Source: Azospirillum sp. SYSU D00513 (lineage in GTDB: Bacteria > Pseudomonadota > Alphaproteobacteria > Azospirillales > Azospirillaceae). Taken from it: a stretch of DNA of 64,000 nucleotides. The notes beneath the pieces were generated by a model, which searched no databases, was not told the DNA's origin, and was given only the letters and a program-made list of their open reading frames with translations. The stretch is taken from the NCBI RefSeq assembly GCF_017356015.1, contig NZ_JAFIQV010000028.1, positions 1 through 64,000 of the forward strand, written 5' to 3'. Shown piece after piece: positions 44,480 through 52,775 of this stretch (within the stretch, counting starts at the first letter, position 1; the number at the start of each line of letters is the position of its first letter). A program made the translations under genes and the position numbers.

Positions 44480-45574
44480 TCAGCGGATCGGCACCGCCTT
44501 CTCGACGGCGTCGGTCTTCTCGAGCGAGTTCTTCACGAGTGGCTCGGGACGCGGGGTTTTGGCCGTGCTGACCGGCAGCATCGGCATCTCGACCCGCGGC
44601 TGTTCGCCGGTGAGGGTGTTGAGGAAAGCCGTGATGGCGTCGACTTCAGTTTTCGAGAGTTCCTTGCCCAGCTGGCTGGTGCCCATGATGGCAACCGCCT
44701 GTCCCAGATCCCAGACCTTGCCGGTGTGGAAGTAGGGCGCGGTCAGGGCGACGTTGCGCAAGGGGACGGCGCGGAAGACGTACTCGTCCGAGGCCGTCTT
44801 GGTCACGGCGAAGCGGCCCTTGTCGTTCTCCGGCAGGATGTCGCTGCCCGGACGCTCGACCACGCCGAACGGGAAGTAATCCTGCCCGCCGAGGTTCACC
44901 CCGTTGTGGCAGCTGGAACAGCCCGTGTCCATGAACAGGCGCAACCCCTCCTTTTCCTGGGCGCTCAGCGCGTTGGCGTTGCCCTCGAGATATTGGTCGA
45001 AGCGGGAGGCCGGGGTGATGAGCGTCGCCTCGAAGGCCTCGATGGCTTTGGCGACGTTGTCGAAGGTGACGGCGTCGGACTCGCCGGGGAAGGCCGTTTT
45101 GAAGCGCTGCTCGTATTCCGGCATGCTCTTCAGGACCGCAAGGACCATCTCGGGTGTGGCCGCCATCTCGACGCCTGCCTGGATCGGTCCCTTGGCCTGC
45201 GTGCGCAGATCCTCGGCGCGGCCGTCCCAGAACTGGGCGGCGTTGAACACCGAGTTCAGAACCGTCGGGGAGTTGCGGGGTCCTTTCTGCCAGCCATGGC
45301 CGATCGAGGTTTCCAGGTTGTCATCGCCGCCCATGGCCAGGTTGTGGCAGGAGTTGCAGCTGAGGATGCCACTTGCCGACAGGCGCGGGTCGAACCACAG
45401 CATGCGTCCGAGTTCGGTCTTCTCGCGCGTGACCGGGTTGCCCTGCACCGCCGGGACCATGGAGGGAATGACCTTGAAGGCCTCGTTCGCGCTCTTCAGC
45501 AGGTCGTCCTCAGCGGCTATTGCCGGGCTGGACAGCAGCGCCAAGGCGGCGATGGAAAGAAGTGCTTGTTTCAT
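44480..45574 (-). CDS. Di-haem cytochrome c peroxidase
   Basis: A 364-residue periplasmic di-haem peroxidase (CcpA/MacA family) reducing hydrogen peroxide with electrons from cytochrome c. A Sec signal peptide MKQALLSIAALALLSSPAIA is cleaved near residue 20. Two c-type haem motifs are present: CNSCH at 73-77 and CSSCH at 219-223. RFDQYLEGNANALSAQEKEG and VPLRNVALTAPYFHTG are typical. An FNR-type box lies 65 bases upstream of the start, indicating induction at low oxygen. A hairpin GGGACACCGGA...TCCGGTGCCC follows the stop. Confidence 0.93.
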   Translation of the reverse strand: MKQALLSIAALALLSSPAIAAEDDLLKSANEAFKVIPSMVPAVQGNPVTREKTELGRMLWFDPRLSASGILSCNSCHNLAMGGDDNLETSIGHGWQKGPRNSPTVLNSVFNAAQFWDGRAEDLRTQAKGPIQAGVEMAATPEMVLAVLKSMPEYEQRFKTAFPGESDAVTFDNVAKAIEAFEATLITPASRFDQYLEGNANALSAQEKEGLRLFMDTGCSSCHNGVNLGGQDYFPFGVVERPGSDILPENDKGRFAVTKTASDEYVFRAVPLRNVALTAPYFHTGKVWDLGQAVAIMGTSQLGKELSKTEVDAITAFLNTLTGEQPRVEMPMLPVSTAKTPRPEPLVKNSLEKTDAVEKAVPIR

Positions 45575-45638
45575 CAGGCTGCTCCAGATTTCACGCTTGG
45601 TTAACAGGCCATCTTTCCCTTGGCTCAGGGCATTCACC

Positions 45639-45652
45639 TTGATGTGGATCAA
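45639..45652 (-). promoter_or_regulatory. FNR/Anr/Dnr-type box TTGAT-N4-ATCAA
   Basis: TTGATGTGGATCAA is a perfect FNR-family palindrome located upstream of the di-haem peroxidase. Such sites usually give activation under low oxygen by an FNR, Anr or Dnr protein. None of the three Crp/Fnr proteins in this window has the cysteine cluster of an oxygen sensor, so the activator is probably encoded elsewhere. Confidence 0.75.
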
Positions 45653-45726
45653 GGCTCCGCATCCTTTGCCCGAAGAGAGTCGCGCATGATCCCCGCCGCC
45701 TGACCAACACTGCCGCCAAACGAGTC

Positions 45727-45830
45727 ATGCGCGGCATTGCCCTGACCCGGTAATCCTGGCTGTTCGTCGGTTCTGATCGCGGCAGCCAGCAAACCACCTT
45801 CGTGAACTGCCTGATCGAGGCACGACACGG
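45727..45830 (+). mobile_element. IS66-family transposase remnant
   Basis: The frame reads MRGIALTR, a TAA stop, then SWLFVGSDRG and SQQTTFVNCLIEAR. This matches the conserved C-terminal wording of IS66 transposases (RPIALxRKNxLFAGSDxG, then a LIETxKLN stretch). About 34 codons remain, interrupted by a stop. No inverted terminal repeats are recognisable. Confidence 0.55.
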
Positions 45831-45929
45831 TTCGATGAAGCGTTTGCGTCCGAAGCTGTTCGAGACGGACAAGGAACGGGGACCTGAGCTCAAGGGGGCG
45901 CCCGCGCCCGCGCCCGTCACGCTGGCTCC

Positions 45930-46172
45930 CGTTCTCCAGGTCCTGCCGGGGGCCTGGCACAGCGCACACGTCGGCTTTGAAGGGGTGGCCGTCGGGAAAG
46001 CCGTCGTCCAGAAATGCCGACAGCTCCATGAGCTGGTCCGGAAACTCCTCCGCGCCGATCCGACCCCGCCGCAGGGCGGCGGCCGTGTTCAGGTCCGTGC
46101 CGGGCGCGCGGCCGATGCCCAGATCGATGCGCCCCGGCGCCATCGACGCCAGCAATCTTTCGACCGTTCAGC
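45930..46172 (-). pseudogene. Luciferase-like flavin monooxygenase fragment
   Basis: The minus strand reads ERLLASMAPGRIDLGIGRAP then GTDLNTAAALRR and ELSAFLDDGFPDGHPF, a clear internal piece of an LLM-class flavin-dependent oxidoreductase. An in-frame stop precedes it, and similarity ends around CAVPGPRQ. Less than a quarter of the usual gene remains. Confidence 0.6.
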
Positions 46173-46342
46173 CGCAGGGGTTGTGCAAACCCACGCCAAA
46201 CCCCGCCCATTGGGCAAGCCTGGCAACTGTCGCAGGCCTGCCAAGCCTTCCGCAGGCTGAACATCCTTTGCCGGCTGCGGCAAAGTCGGGAATGAACAAG
46301 GACTGGCGCGAGCGGAACACCGCTGCGCCAGCCGGTGGATCA

Positions 46343-46891
46343 TCAGCGGGAGAGGAACTCGTTCGTTCCGATCACCTTGCCATAGGCAAAAGCCAGCGCC
46401 GCCATGTTTGCGGAATGGACTTGGGAAGCCGGAACCGTGGTGCCGTCGAACTCGACGTCTCGGGTGGCGCAGGCATCATGGACGACAACGGTGTCGTAGC
46501 CGAAGTCCGCGGCAGCCCGAGCCGTCGCGGCGATGCACATGTGGCTCATCGCCCCGACGACGACGACCTCCTCCACGGCCTGCTCGTCGAGCATCTGCTT
46601 CAGCCCGGTTTCGCGGAACGAGTTCGGATGGTTCTTCAGAATGACGGTTTCGGTCCCGGCCGGCTGGACGAGGGGGTTGATCCGCGCGCCCTCGGTGCCG
46701 GGGACGAAGAAGGGCGCATCGGGGGTCGTGAACTCGTGACGGACATGGATGAGGATGTCACCCTCGTCCCGAGCCTTCCCGATCACCTTGGCCGCATTGG
46801 CGGCTGCCTCTTCGATGCCCTTCAAGGGCCACTTTCCAGAGGGCCAGTAGTCGTTCTGGAGGTCGACGACGACGATCGCACGCTTTTTCAT
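46343..46891 (-). CDS. Isochorismatase-family cysteine hydrolase
   Basis: A 182-residue hydrolase. The catalytic Asp is in VVDLQNDYWPSGKWPL, the Lys in VILKNHPNSF and the Cys in VVGAMSHMCIAATARAA, together forming the isochorismatase-superfamily triad. Substrates in this superfamily include isochorismate, nicotinamide and carbamoyl compounds; none can be assigned. ATG with AGGAAAGC upstream. It follows the MBL-fold hydrolase gene in the same direction. Confidence 0.88.
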   Translation of the reverse strand: MKKRAIVVVDLQNDYWPSGKWPLKGIEEAAANAAKVIGKARDEGDILIHVRHEFTTPDAPFFVPGTEGARINPLVQPAGTETVILKNHPNSFRETGLKQMLDEQAVEEVVVVGAMSHMCIAATARAAADFGYDTVVVHDACATRDVEFDGTTVPASQVHSANMAALAFAYGKVIGTNEFLSR

Positions 46892-47033
46892 GATGCTTTC
46901 CTGTCTGTTCAAAGGATTACTGTTTCGATGGAGATGACGGTTGGCGCTGAAATTCTTCAAGCCAGCCGGCGCTGTCTGCCCGCATCTTCCTGGGAGGACG
47001 AAACGCCCACCCCGATCGGGCGGGCGTCATGGA

Positions 47034-47927
47034 TCAGAACTTCAGGGTTTCGCCATCGGCCGGGATCAGCACGCGATCCTCGATGCCATTCTGCTGGACA
47101 TACTCCTGCAGATCCTTGCGGCTCAGGTCCATGTGGTTGATCGCATCCAGATGGACCGCGACGATGGTCGCGTCCGGCGCGGCGCGGGTTGCGCGGAGCA
47201 CGTCGTCCTTGCTCATGATGATGGCTCCGGCGTAGCCGACCAGACGAGCTTCGCCGGCGTTCAGGATGACCACATCGGGCTTGAACCTGGCCAGGTTCTG
47301 CTCCACCTCGCCGCGCCACACGGTATCGCCGACGAGGTAGACGGTCGGCGAGCCCTGTGCCTGAAAGACGACACCCATGGCTTGGCCCAGGAACCCCGCC
47401 AGCCGGCTGTCGGCGTACATCTCGTCGGTGCCGTGCTGCCCGCCTGTCCTGGTCAGGCGCACGCCTTCGAAAAGGGTGCTCTCACCGATCACGCGCACGT
47501 CGGTGAAGCCCTGTGCGCGAATGATCTTGGCGTCGGACTCGTTCTGCACGATCAGAGGCATGCCTTTGGGAAGCAGCCGATGCTCGCCACCGTCCCAGTG
47601 GTCGAGGTGGGTATGGGTCACGATGATCGCATCCACGCCCTTCAGGACGTCTTCGACCGGCATCGGAAGCTCGACCAGCGGGTTGCGCAGATTGCTGCGG
47701 AACGTCCCTTCAAACCCGGGATAGGCCCCCTTCTTCGCAAGCATGGGATCGACAAGGAAGGTCTTGCCCGCGTAGCTGATTTTCGTCGTGGCGTTGCGGA
47801 TGTGCTGCATCCGCACTGCCGACGTGGGGGACGTCGAGTTGGCCTCGGCGGCGGCTTGTGCCGATACGCTTGCTGCACCCATGGCCACGGAAAGCGCGAT
47901 GGCACGGACGACGGTCATTGGCTGCAT
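47034..47927 (-). CDS. Secreted MBL-fold metal-dependent hydrolase (UlaG-like)
   Basis: A 297-residue metallo-beta-lactamase-fold protein. A signal peptide (VVRAIALSVAMGAASVSAQA) is followed by the metal-binding motif VTHTHLDHWDGG. A late LVGDTVWRGEVE and a histidine in VAVHLDAINH complete the site. It resembles UlaG/L-ascorbate-lactonase-like MBL hydrolases. The ATG at 47927 has TTTGGAG seven bases upstream; longer readings lack one. Divergent from the GlxA-type regulator, 124 bases apart, and upstream of the isochorismatase gene. Confidence 0.87.
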   Translation of the reverse strand: MQPMTVVRAIALSVAMGAASVSAQAAAEANSTSPTSAVRMQHIRNATTKISYAGKTFLVDPMLAKKGAYPGFEGTFRSNLRNPLVELPMPVEDVLKGVDAIIVTHTHLDHWDGGEHRLLPKGMPLIVQNESDAKIIRAQGFTDVRVIGESTLFEGVRLTRTGGQHGTDEMYADSRLAGFLGQAMGVVFQAQGSPTVYLVGDTVWRGEVEQNLARFKPDVVILNAGEARLVGYAGAIIMSKDDVLRATRAAPDATIVAVHLDAINHMDLSRKDLQEYVQQNGIEDRVLIPADGETLKF

Positions 47928-48051
47928 GTTGCCGCTCCAAAAGACGACGTGGATCATGGACGGCATTGTGTGCAAGCCAGCCCTGCCGTAAAAGTGACCC
48001 GGGAGCCAATCATCGAAACTATCGGGCCACCGCCCCGGGGATCACCGCCCA

Positions 48052-49047
48052 ATGCCAATGCCCGTTCCCACCGTTGCGCTGATCGTGCCTCCCCAAGTCA
48101 GCCCATTCCATTTTTCGGTGCCGTACATGGTGTTCAACACGGAACTGCCGGAAGGGCGCCTGTTCGAACTGAAGATCGTGGTGCCGGGCGGCCAGCCGCT
48201 GGCGGCCGATCGCGCACTGACGGTGTTTCCGGACGGGGGGCTGGAACTGACGGACACGGCGGACATTCTGGTCGTGCCCGGATGGCAGGATCTGAGCACT
48301 CCGCCTCATCCCGAACTGGTCGAGGCTCTGAAGCGCGCTCACGCGCGCGGGGCTCGTGTCGTGGGGCTGTGTTATGGAGCGTATGCGCTCGCTTATGCGG
48401 GGTTGCTCGATGGCAAGCGAGCCTCCACTCACTGGCTGGGCGAACAGGATTTCGGCAAGCGCTTTCCGCGCGTCAAGCTGGACTTGAACGCTCTTTATGT
48501 TGAAGAGGACAGGCTGATCACGTCAGCAGGCACCGGCGCGGGACTGGACTGTTGCCTGTATATCGTGCGCGAATATCATGGTCCAAAAATAGCGAACAAG
48601 ATCGCGCGCTACTTGGTCATACCGCCCCATCGAGAAGGTGGGCAGGCGCAGTTCATCGAGCAGCCGATGGCGGTGTCAACACAGGACGCACAGGTCAACC
48701 GGCTTCTCGATCATCTGCGCGAGAACCTCGCCCATCAGCACACCCTTGACGAACTGGCGGCGCGAACGGCGATGAGCCGAAGGACCTTCACGCGCCATTT
48801 CAGCAAGGCAACCGGCATGACGCTCGTCGAATGGCTTGTGAATGAACGGTTGCAGAGAGCCCGCGAACTGCTTGAAACCACATCGCTGCCGGTGGAGAGG
48901 ATTTCTGATCTGGTGGGGTTCCAAACGCCCGTGTCACTCCGGCAGCATTTCAGGAAGCGCTTTCAAATCAGCCCGAGAGACTGGCGCCAGACATTCGGCG
49001 AAAGGGGAGTGAACCGCACCGGCTTTCCCGAAGTCTGTTTGGGTTGA
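48052..49047 (+). CDS. GlxA-family AraC-type transcriptional regulator
   Basis: A 331-residue regulator. The N-terminal DJ-1/PfpI-like domain is at about 5-190 (ILVVPGWQDLSTPPHPELVE, GARVVGLCYGAYALAYAGLL with the elbow cysteine). The C-terminal AraC HTH is at about 220-320 (TLDELAARTAMSRRTFTRHF and DLVGFQTPVSLRQHFRKRF). Members often govern the enzyme genes beside them, so it probably controls the divergent MBL and isochorismatase genes. The inducer is unknown. Confidence 0.9.
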   Translation: MPMPVPTVALIVPPQVSPFHFSVPYMVFNTELPEGRLFELKIVVPGGQPLAADRALTVFPDGGLELTDTADILVVPGWQDLSTPPHPELVEALKRAHARGARVVGLCYGAYALAYAGLLDGKRASTHWLGEQDFGKRFPRVKLDLNALYVEEDRLITSAGTGAGLDCCLYIVREYHGPKIANKIARYLVIPPHREGGQAQFIEQPMAVSTQDAQVNRLLDHLRENLAHQHTLDELAARTAMSRRTFTRHFSKATGMTLVEWLVNERLQRARELLETTSLPVERISDLVGFQTPVSLRQHFRKRFQISPRDWRQTFGERGVNRTGFPEVCLG

Positions 49048-49115
49048 GGCACGCCGCCATCGCGGCGTCCTCGGCTCGAGCCTGGCAGCGCGCTCGGGCG
49101 CGCCGCCTGGAACCG

Positions 49116-51371
49116 TCAGGGCGCTTCCGCCCCCGTCAGGCCCAGGCGCTGGCGTTCGCGGGTGGTGTGGAGGAGGGCGAGCAGGATGGGGGGCTGTTCG
49201 CGGCCGAAATACTGGAGGCAGGCCTCCACCGGATGGCGGGTGCCGTCGCGGCTTTCCATCTCGGTCTCGAAGACGATCTCCTCGCGGTCGCCGGACAGCA
49301 GCGGGGCGATCAGCGCGCGGAACTGCGGTTCCGACACGCTGGGCATCAGGTCGTGGATGGCGATCCGGCGGAGCTGGTCGAGCTTGTAGCCGAGCTTCGC
49401 CTCGGCACCCGCGTTGACGAGGTGGAAGCGCAGCGTGTGCGGGTCGAGGAAATAGACCTCGTTCAGCGACTGGCCCAGGATGCGGCCGAGATAGCCGGCG
49501 AAGGCCTCGTTGCGGACGCGTTCGGTCACGTCCTCTATGATGACGACGGCACCGCGCATCTCGTCGCCGTCATAGATCAGCGGCGACAAGGTGACCCGGC
49601 ACACCATGCCGCGCCCGCGCCGGTCGAGCGCGTCCGTCTCCATTTGGACCTGGTCCGTCTCGCGGCCGAGCAGCCGCTGCAGGTCGGCGCGCAGCTTGTG
49701 GACCGGAAAACCGATGTCGAGGTCGAGAAAGGCCCCGCCGGTCACCTCCTCGCCGCGCAGGCCCCAGAGGTTCTCGTTCCAGCGGTTCCAGGAGCGGATG
49801 CGCATCTCGCCGTCCAGCACGGCGATGCCGACATCCATGCTGCGCAGCAGCGATTCCGCGTAGCGGCGGTATTCCGCCGTCTCGTCGCCGTAGCGGCGCA
49901 GCTCCTCGTTGGCGACCTCCAGCTCCTCGTTCGTGGAGCGGAGTTCCTCGTTCATGGTCTCCAGCTCCTCGTTCGTGGACTGAAGCTCCTCGTTGGTCGT
50001 CTCCAGCTCCTCGTTCGTGGATTGAAGCTCCTCGTTCGTGGTTTCCAGCTCCTCGTTCGTGGACTGGAGTTCCTCGACCGTCGTCTCCAGGCTTTCCTGC
50101 GCGGCTTCCAGCTCCTGCTGGAGGTGATGGGTGCGGGTGGTGTCGGTGAAGGTCAGCAGCGTGGCGAAGACCTTGCCGTCGCGCCCGGCGAGCGGCGCCA
50201 CCTCCGCGCTCAGCCGCATCGGATCGCCCGGCGGGCGGTGGTAGTCCAGCTGTTCGATGCGGACGGGCCGCCCGCCCTGCAGCACCTCCTCGATCCGGCT
50301 GCGCATCTCCACCGGCCGGTAGGAGATGGAGAGATCATGGAAGGGCCGCCCGATGTCGTTTTCCGTCACGTCGAACAGGCGGCGGGCGTGGGCGTTGGCG
50401 AAGACCAGCAGCCCGTCGGTGCCGACCGCCAGACAGGCGGCCTGGCTGTGGTCGACGATGGCCTCCAGCATGCGGGAATGGAGATTGTTGCGGCTGGTCT
50501 GGGCGTCGGGCGCCACCGTCAGGCTGCCGCCCAGGCTGCGGCGCCATTCCTGCGGGACCTTGCGGAAGATGCGGCTCTTCAGGTCCACCGGTTCGAACAT
50601 CTTGGAACGGGCGAGCTGGGTCTCCGCCTTGCCCAGGAACAGGTGCCCGTCGTTGACCAGCGCGTAGTGCAGGCGCGGCAGCACCACCTTCTGCGTCTCG
50701 GATTCCAGATAGATCAGCAGGTTGCGGCAGACCAGCAGGTCGATGCGGGAGATCGGCGCGTCGGACACGATGTTGTGGCGGCCGAAGATCACGCATTTGC
50801 GCAGCTCGCGCTGGAAGACGAAGCGGTCGCCGCTGCGGTGGAAGTATCTTTCCAGCAGGTCCGGCGGCACGTTTTCCACGTCGCGGGAGGTGTAGGCGGC
50901 GTGGCGGGCGGCGTTCAGCGCCCCTTCGTCCAGGTCCGTGGCGTAGATCTTCACCCGGCGGCAGAACGCCTCCGGACCCAGCAGCTCGGCGAAGAGGATG
51001 GACAGCGAATAGGGCTCCTCGCCCGAGGCGCAGCCGGCGCTCCAGACGCGGATCGGGTCGCGGTCGCCCTTGCGGGCCAGGATCCTCGGCAGGACCTCCG
51101 TCTTCAGCACCGCCCAGGGTTCGGCGTCCCGGAAGAAGGAGGTCACGTTGATCAGCACCGTGTTCAGCAGGTCGTTGAATTCCTGCGGGTGCGCCTCCAG
51201 GAAGGCATGGTAGGCCGGATAGTCCTCCATCCCGACCTCCTCCATCCGGCGCCGGATGCGGCGCTGGAGGCTCGTGCGCTTGTAGCCGCGAAAGTCGAGG
51301 GCCCGGTTTTCTTGGATGTAGAGGATCAGCGATTCGAATTCGGGATCGGTCGACGTGTCCTGGACGGCCAT
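49116..51371 (-). CDS. CheR-type methyltransferase with PAS domains and long coiled coil
   Basis: A 751-residue protein. The CheR methyltransferase domain at about 1-270 has NVTSFFRDAEPWAVL, RVWSAGCASGEEPYSLSIL and DLLVCRNLLIYLESE. A PAS domain follows (about 295-410), then a coiled coil of tandem heptads (about 430-505, TTVEELQSTNEELETTNEEL), and two further PAS regions (MRSMDVGIAVLDGEM-like LLRSMDVGIAVLDGEMRI and a third near 640). This equals the right half of CheB-CheR-PAS fusion proteins; the CheB half exists separately at 32938 and 36494. No kinase domain is present. ATG at 51371; a TTG upstream is less likely. Confidence 0.9.
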   Translation of the reverse strand: MAVQDTSTDPEFESLILYIQENRALDFRGYKRTSLQRRIRRRMEEVGMEDYPAYHAFLEAHPQEFNDLLNTVLINVTSFFRDAEPWAVLKTEVLPRILARKGDRDPIRVWSAGCASGEEPYSLSILFAELLGPEAFCRRVKIYATDLDEGALNAARHAAYTSRDVENVPPDLLERYFHRSGDRFVFQRELRKCVIFGRHNIVSDAPISRIDLLVCRNLLIYLESETQKVVLPRLHYALVNDGHLFLGKAETQLARSKMFEPVDLKSRIFRKVPQEWRRSLGGSLTVAPDAQTSRNNLHSRMLEAIVDHSQAACLAVGTDGLLVFANAHARRLFDVTENDIGRPFHDLSISYRPVEMRSRIEEVLQGGRPVRIEQLDYHRPPGDPMRLSAEVAPLAGRDGKVFATLLTFTDTTRTHHLQQELEAAQESLETTVEELQSTNEELETTNEELQSTNEELETTNEELQSTNEELETMNEELRSTNEELEVANEELRRYGDETAEYRRYAESLLRSMDVGIAVLDGEMRIRSWNRWNENLWGLRGEEVTGGAFLDLDIGFPVHKLRADLQRLLGRETDQVQMETDALDRRGRGMVCRVTLSPLIYDGDEMRGAVVIIEDVTERVRNEAFAGYLGRILGQSLNEVYFLDPHTLRFHLVNAGAEAKLGYKLDQLRRIAIHDLMPSVSEPQFRALIAPLLSGDREEIVFETEMESRDGTRHPVEACLQYFGREQPPILLALLHTTRERQRLGLTGAEAP
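49895..50090 (-). repeat. Tandem 21-bp repeats encoding heptads
   Basis: About nine consecutive 21-base units, each containing the CTCCTCGTT word, encode heptads of the form (S/T)TNEEL(E/Q) in the CheR-PAS protein. Units alternate between two slightly different forms, giving a 42-base higher-order period. Such arrays can change in copy number by slippage. Confidence 0.85.
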
Positions 51372-51418
51372 ATGCGGTGCCAATGCTTTCGGTGACGGCG
51401 CCTCCCGGCGCGTTCCGC

Positions 51419-51790
51419 ATGATAGACGCCATGGCGTGTTTCACAAGCATGGCGGCCGGTCCGGCCCCGTCCGCCGCGGGCAATTCCTCGCTGCGTTCGA
51501 TCCTGTACAGACGGCCCGTCCGCTTCGCTTCACCTTGGCCGATCAGGGGAGCGGCTGACGGCAGGGTGCGTGTGGTGGTGGACGAGGCGGATGAGGTGGA
51601 GGATGTCCGGGAGGTCCGGTTGCAGGATCTGATCGAGCGCGCCCGCGAGAATGTCCAGCGCGCCCGCCGCGCGGTGGAGCGGTCGCGGGCGCTCCGGGAG
51701 GTTTCCGGAAAGCAGCGGCGCGCGCGGGCGGCACGGCGCCCGGATGACGGCCCGGAAGGGCCGGGTGCCCCGGATGCCCCGGACGAATAG
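51419..51790 (+). CDS. Possible hypothetical protein, helical C-terminus
   Basis: A reading of 123 residues from MIDAMACFTSMAAG. The C-terminal half is charged and helix-like (LQDLIERARENVQRARRAVE). Nothing recognisable, no good ribosome site, and the long minus-strand reading over the same bases is an artefact. It fills most of the 466-base gap between the CheR-PAS and Crp/Fnr C genes. Reported with low confidence because otherwise the gap would be empty. Confidence 0.3.
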   Translation: MIDAMACFTSMAAGPAPSAAGNSSLRSILYRRPVRFASPWPIRGAADGRVRVVVDEADEVEDVREVRLQDLIERARENVQRARRAVERSRALREVSGKQRRARAARRPDDGPEGPGAPDAPDE

Positions 51791-51837
51791 GATGGCGCGG
51801 GGCGGGGCGGCGAACAGAGGTTGGGCGGCTCCGGCGC

Positions 51838-52587
51838 TCATGCGCCCGTGTCGCCGGCCCGGTTGCCGCTTCCCGGAACGCCGTCCGGGTATTTTGCCCC
51901 GTCCGGCAGCAGGCGCCGGAACTCCTCGCGGATGATGCGGTAACAGTCGCAGGAGGCGTCCTCCAGCCCGGCCGGGTCGACGATCGTGAAATGGCCGCGC
52001 CGGTGGCGGATCAGCCCGGCGTTCTGGAACAGGTTGGCGGTGATGGTCACGCCGGCCCGCCGCACGCCGAGCATGATGGCGAGATATTCGTGGGTCAGCG
52101 GGAAGTCGTCCCCGACCCGGTCCCGCGTCATCAGCAGCCAGCGGGCGCAGCGCTCCTCGATGCTGTGCAGGCGGTTGCAGGCCGCCGTCTGGGCGACCTG
52201 GTTGAAGTGCCCCTGGGCGAAGCGCAGCAGCTTGATGCGCAGCCCCTCGTTCCGGCGCATGGCGGCGGTCAGCGCCGAAGCCGGCATCCGCCAGCCGTCG
52301 CCGGGGACTTCCATGTCGCACTGGCAGGGCATCCGGTCGCATTCCAGCAGGACCGGCGTGCCGACGATCCCCTCCCGCCCGATGGTCCCGACCTCCACCG
52401 CGTCGCCGTCCGGCAGGACGTTGATGAGGGAGGCGCAGCCGCGCTCGACGAACCAGACATGGCCGATCGGCTCGTCCGGATGGAAGAAGGTCATCTTGTG
52501 CCGCATCTCCACCGGTTCGAGATGGGGGCGGACGAGCGCCTCCTCCTCGGGCGTGAGGCTGGCCAGGATGAAGTTGCGGCTTTCCAT
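51838..52587 (-). CDS. Crp/Fnr family transcriptional regulator (paralogue C)
   Basis: A 249-residue regulator with a cyclic-nucleotide-binding-like N-terminal domain (FFHPDEPIGHVWFVERGCAS) and Crp-type HTH (YLAIMLGVRRAGVTITANLF). It ends with the C(D/E)CY motif (ASCDCYRIIREEF) shared with paralogues A and B. It carries extra cysteines at CDRMPCQCD in the sensor half, not in the FNR arrangement. The ATG at 52587 is preferred over a TTG upstream. Divergent from the receiver gene at 52776. Confidence 0.88.
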   Translation of the reverse strand: MESRNFILASLTPEEEALVRPHLEPVEMRHKMTFFHPDEPIGHVWFVERGCASLINVLPDGDAVEVGTIGREGIVGTPVLLECDRMPCQCDMEVPGDGWRMPASALTAAMRRNEGLRIKLLRFAQGHFNQVAQTAACNRLHSIEERCARWLLMTRDRVGDDFPLTHEYLAIMLGVRRAGVTITANLFQNAGLIRHRRGHFTIVDPAGLEDASCDCYRIIREEFRRLLPDGAKYPDGVPGSGNRAGDTGA

Positions 52588-52775
52588 GGGCACGGCTTTC
52601 CGATGGCTGGGCCTTTGGCGGCCTTCCTGGGGTTTGGCTGCACGGTCCAACAGATGAAAAAGCCCTATGGCACCGCTGATGGGTACGGAAACGGACGAAC
52701 CGGGCGCGCGGATTGCCTTAAGAAGAGGCGGAGTCGCGTCCGAGGCGGACCGGCCCGCAGCCGAACAGGAGCCGC

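Larger units (their letters stand above)
45575..46342. other. Region of gene remnants between peroxidase and isochorismatase genes
   Basis: About 770 bases without an intact gene. It contains the FNR-type box, an IS66 transposase fragment, a luciferase-like monooxygenase fragment and a perfect hairpin CTTTGCCG-GCTG-CGGCAAAG at 46266-46285. No complete insertion sequence or terminal repeat is visible. Confidence 0.6.

Noticed and set aside
46266..46285. Hairpin CTTTGCCG-GCTG-CGGCAAAG as terminator of the isochorismatase gene
   Set aside because: Perfect 8-bp stem but no T-run on the relevant strand; mentioned only as a structure within the remnant region.
49895..50090. Regular 21-base repeats considered as a CRISPR array
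   Set aside because: No spacers: units are contiguous, in frame and encode a coiled coil. No cas genes in the window.
49044..51395. 783-residue plus-strand reading with LLVRGLKLLVRG-type repeats
   Set aside because: It is the complement of the CheR-PAS gene; the repeats are the antisense of the heptad array.
40855..52587. The three Crp/Fnr proteins as oxygen-sensing FNR regulators of the peroxidase
   Set aside because: None has the N-terminal four-cysteine cluster; their shared C(D/E)CY motif is at the C-terminus and of unknown meaning.
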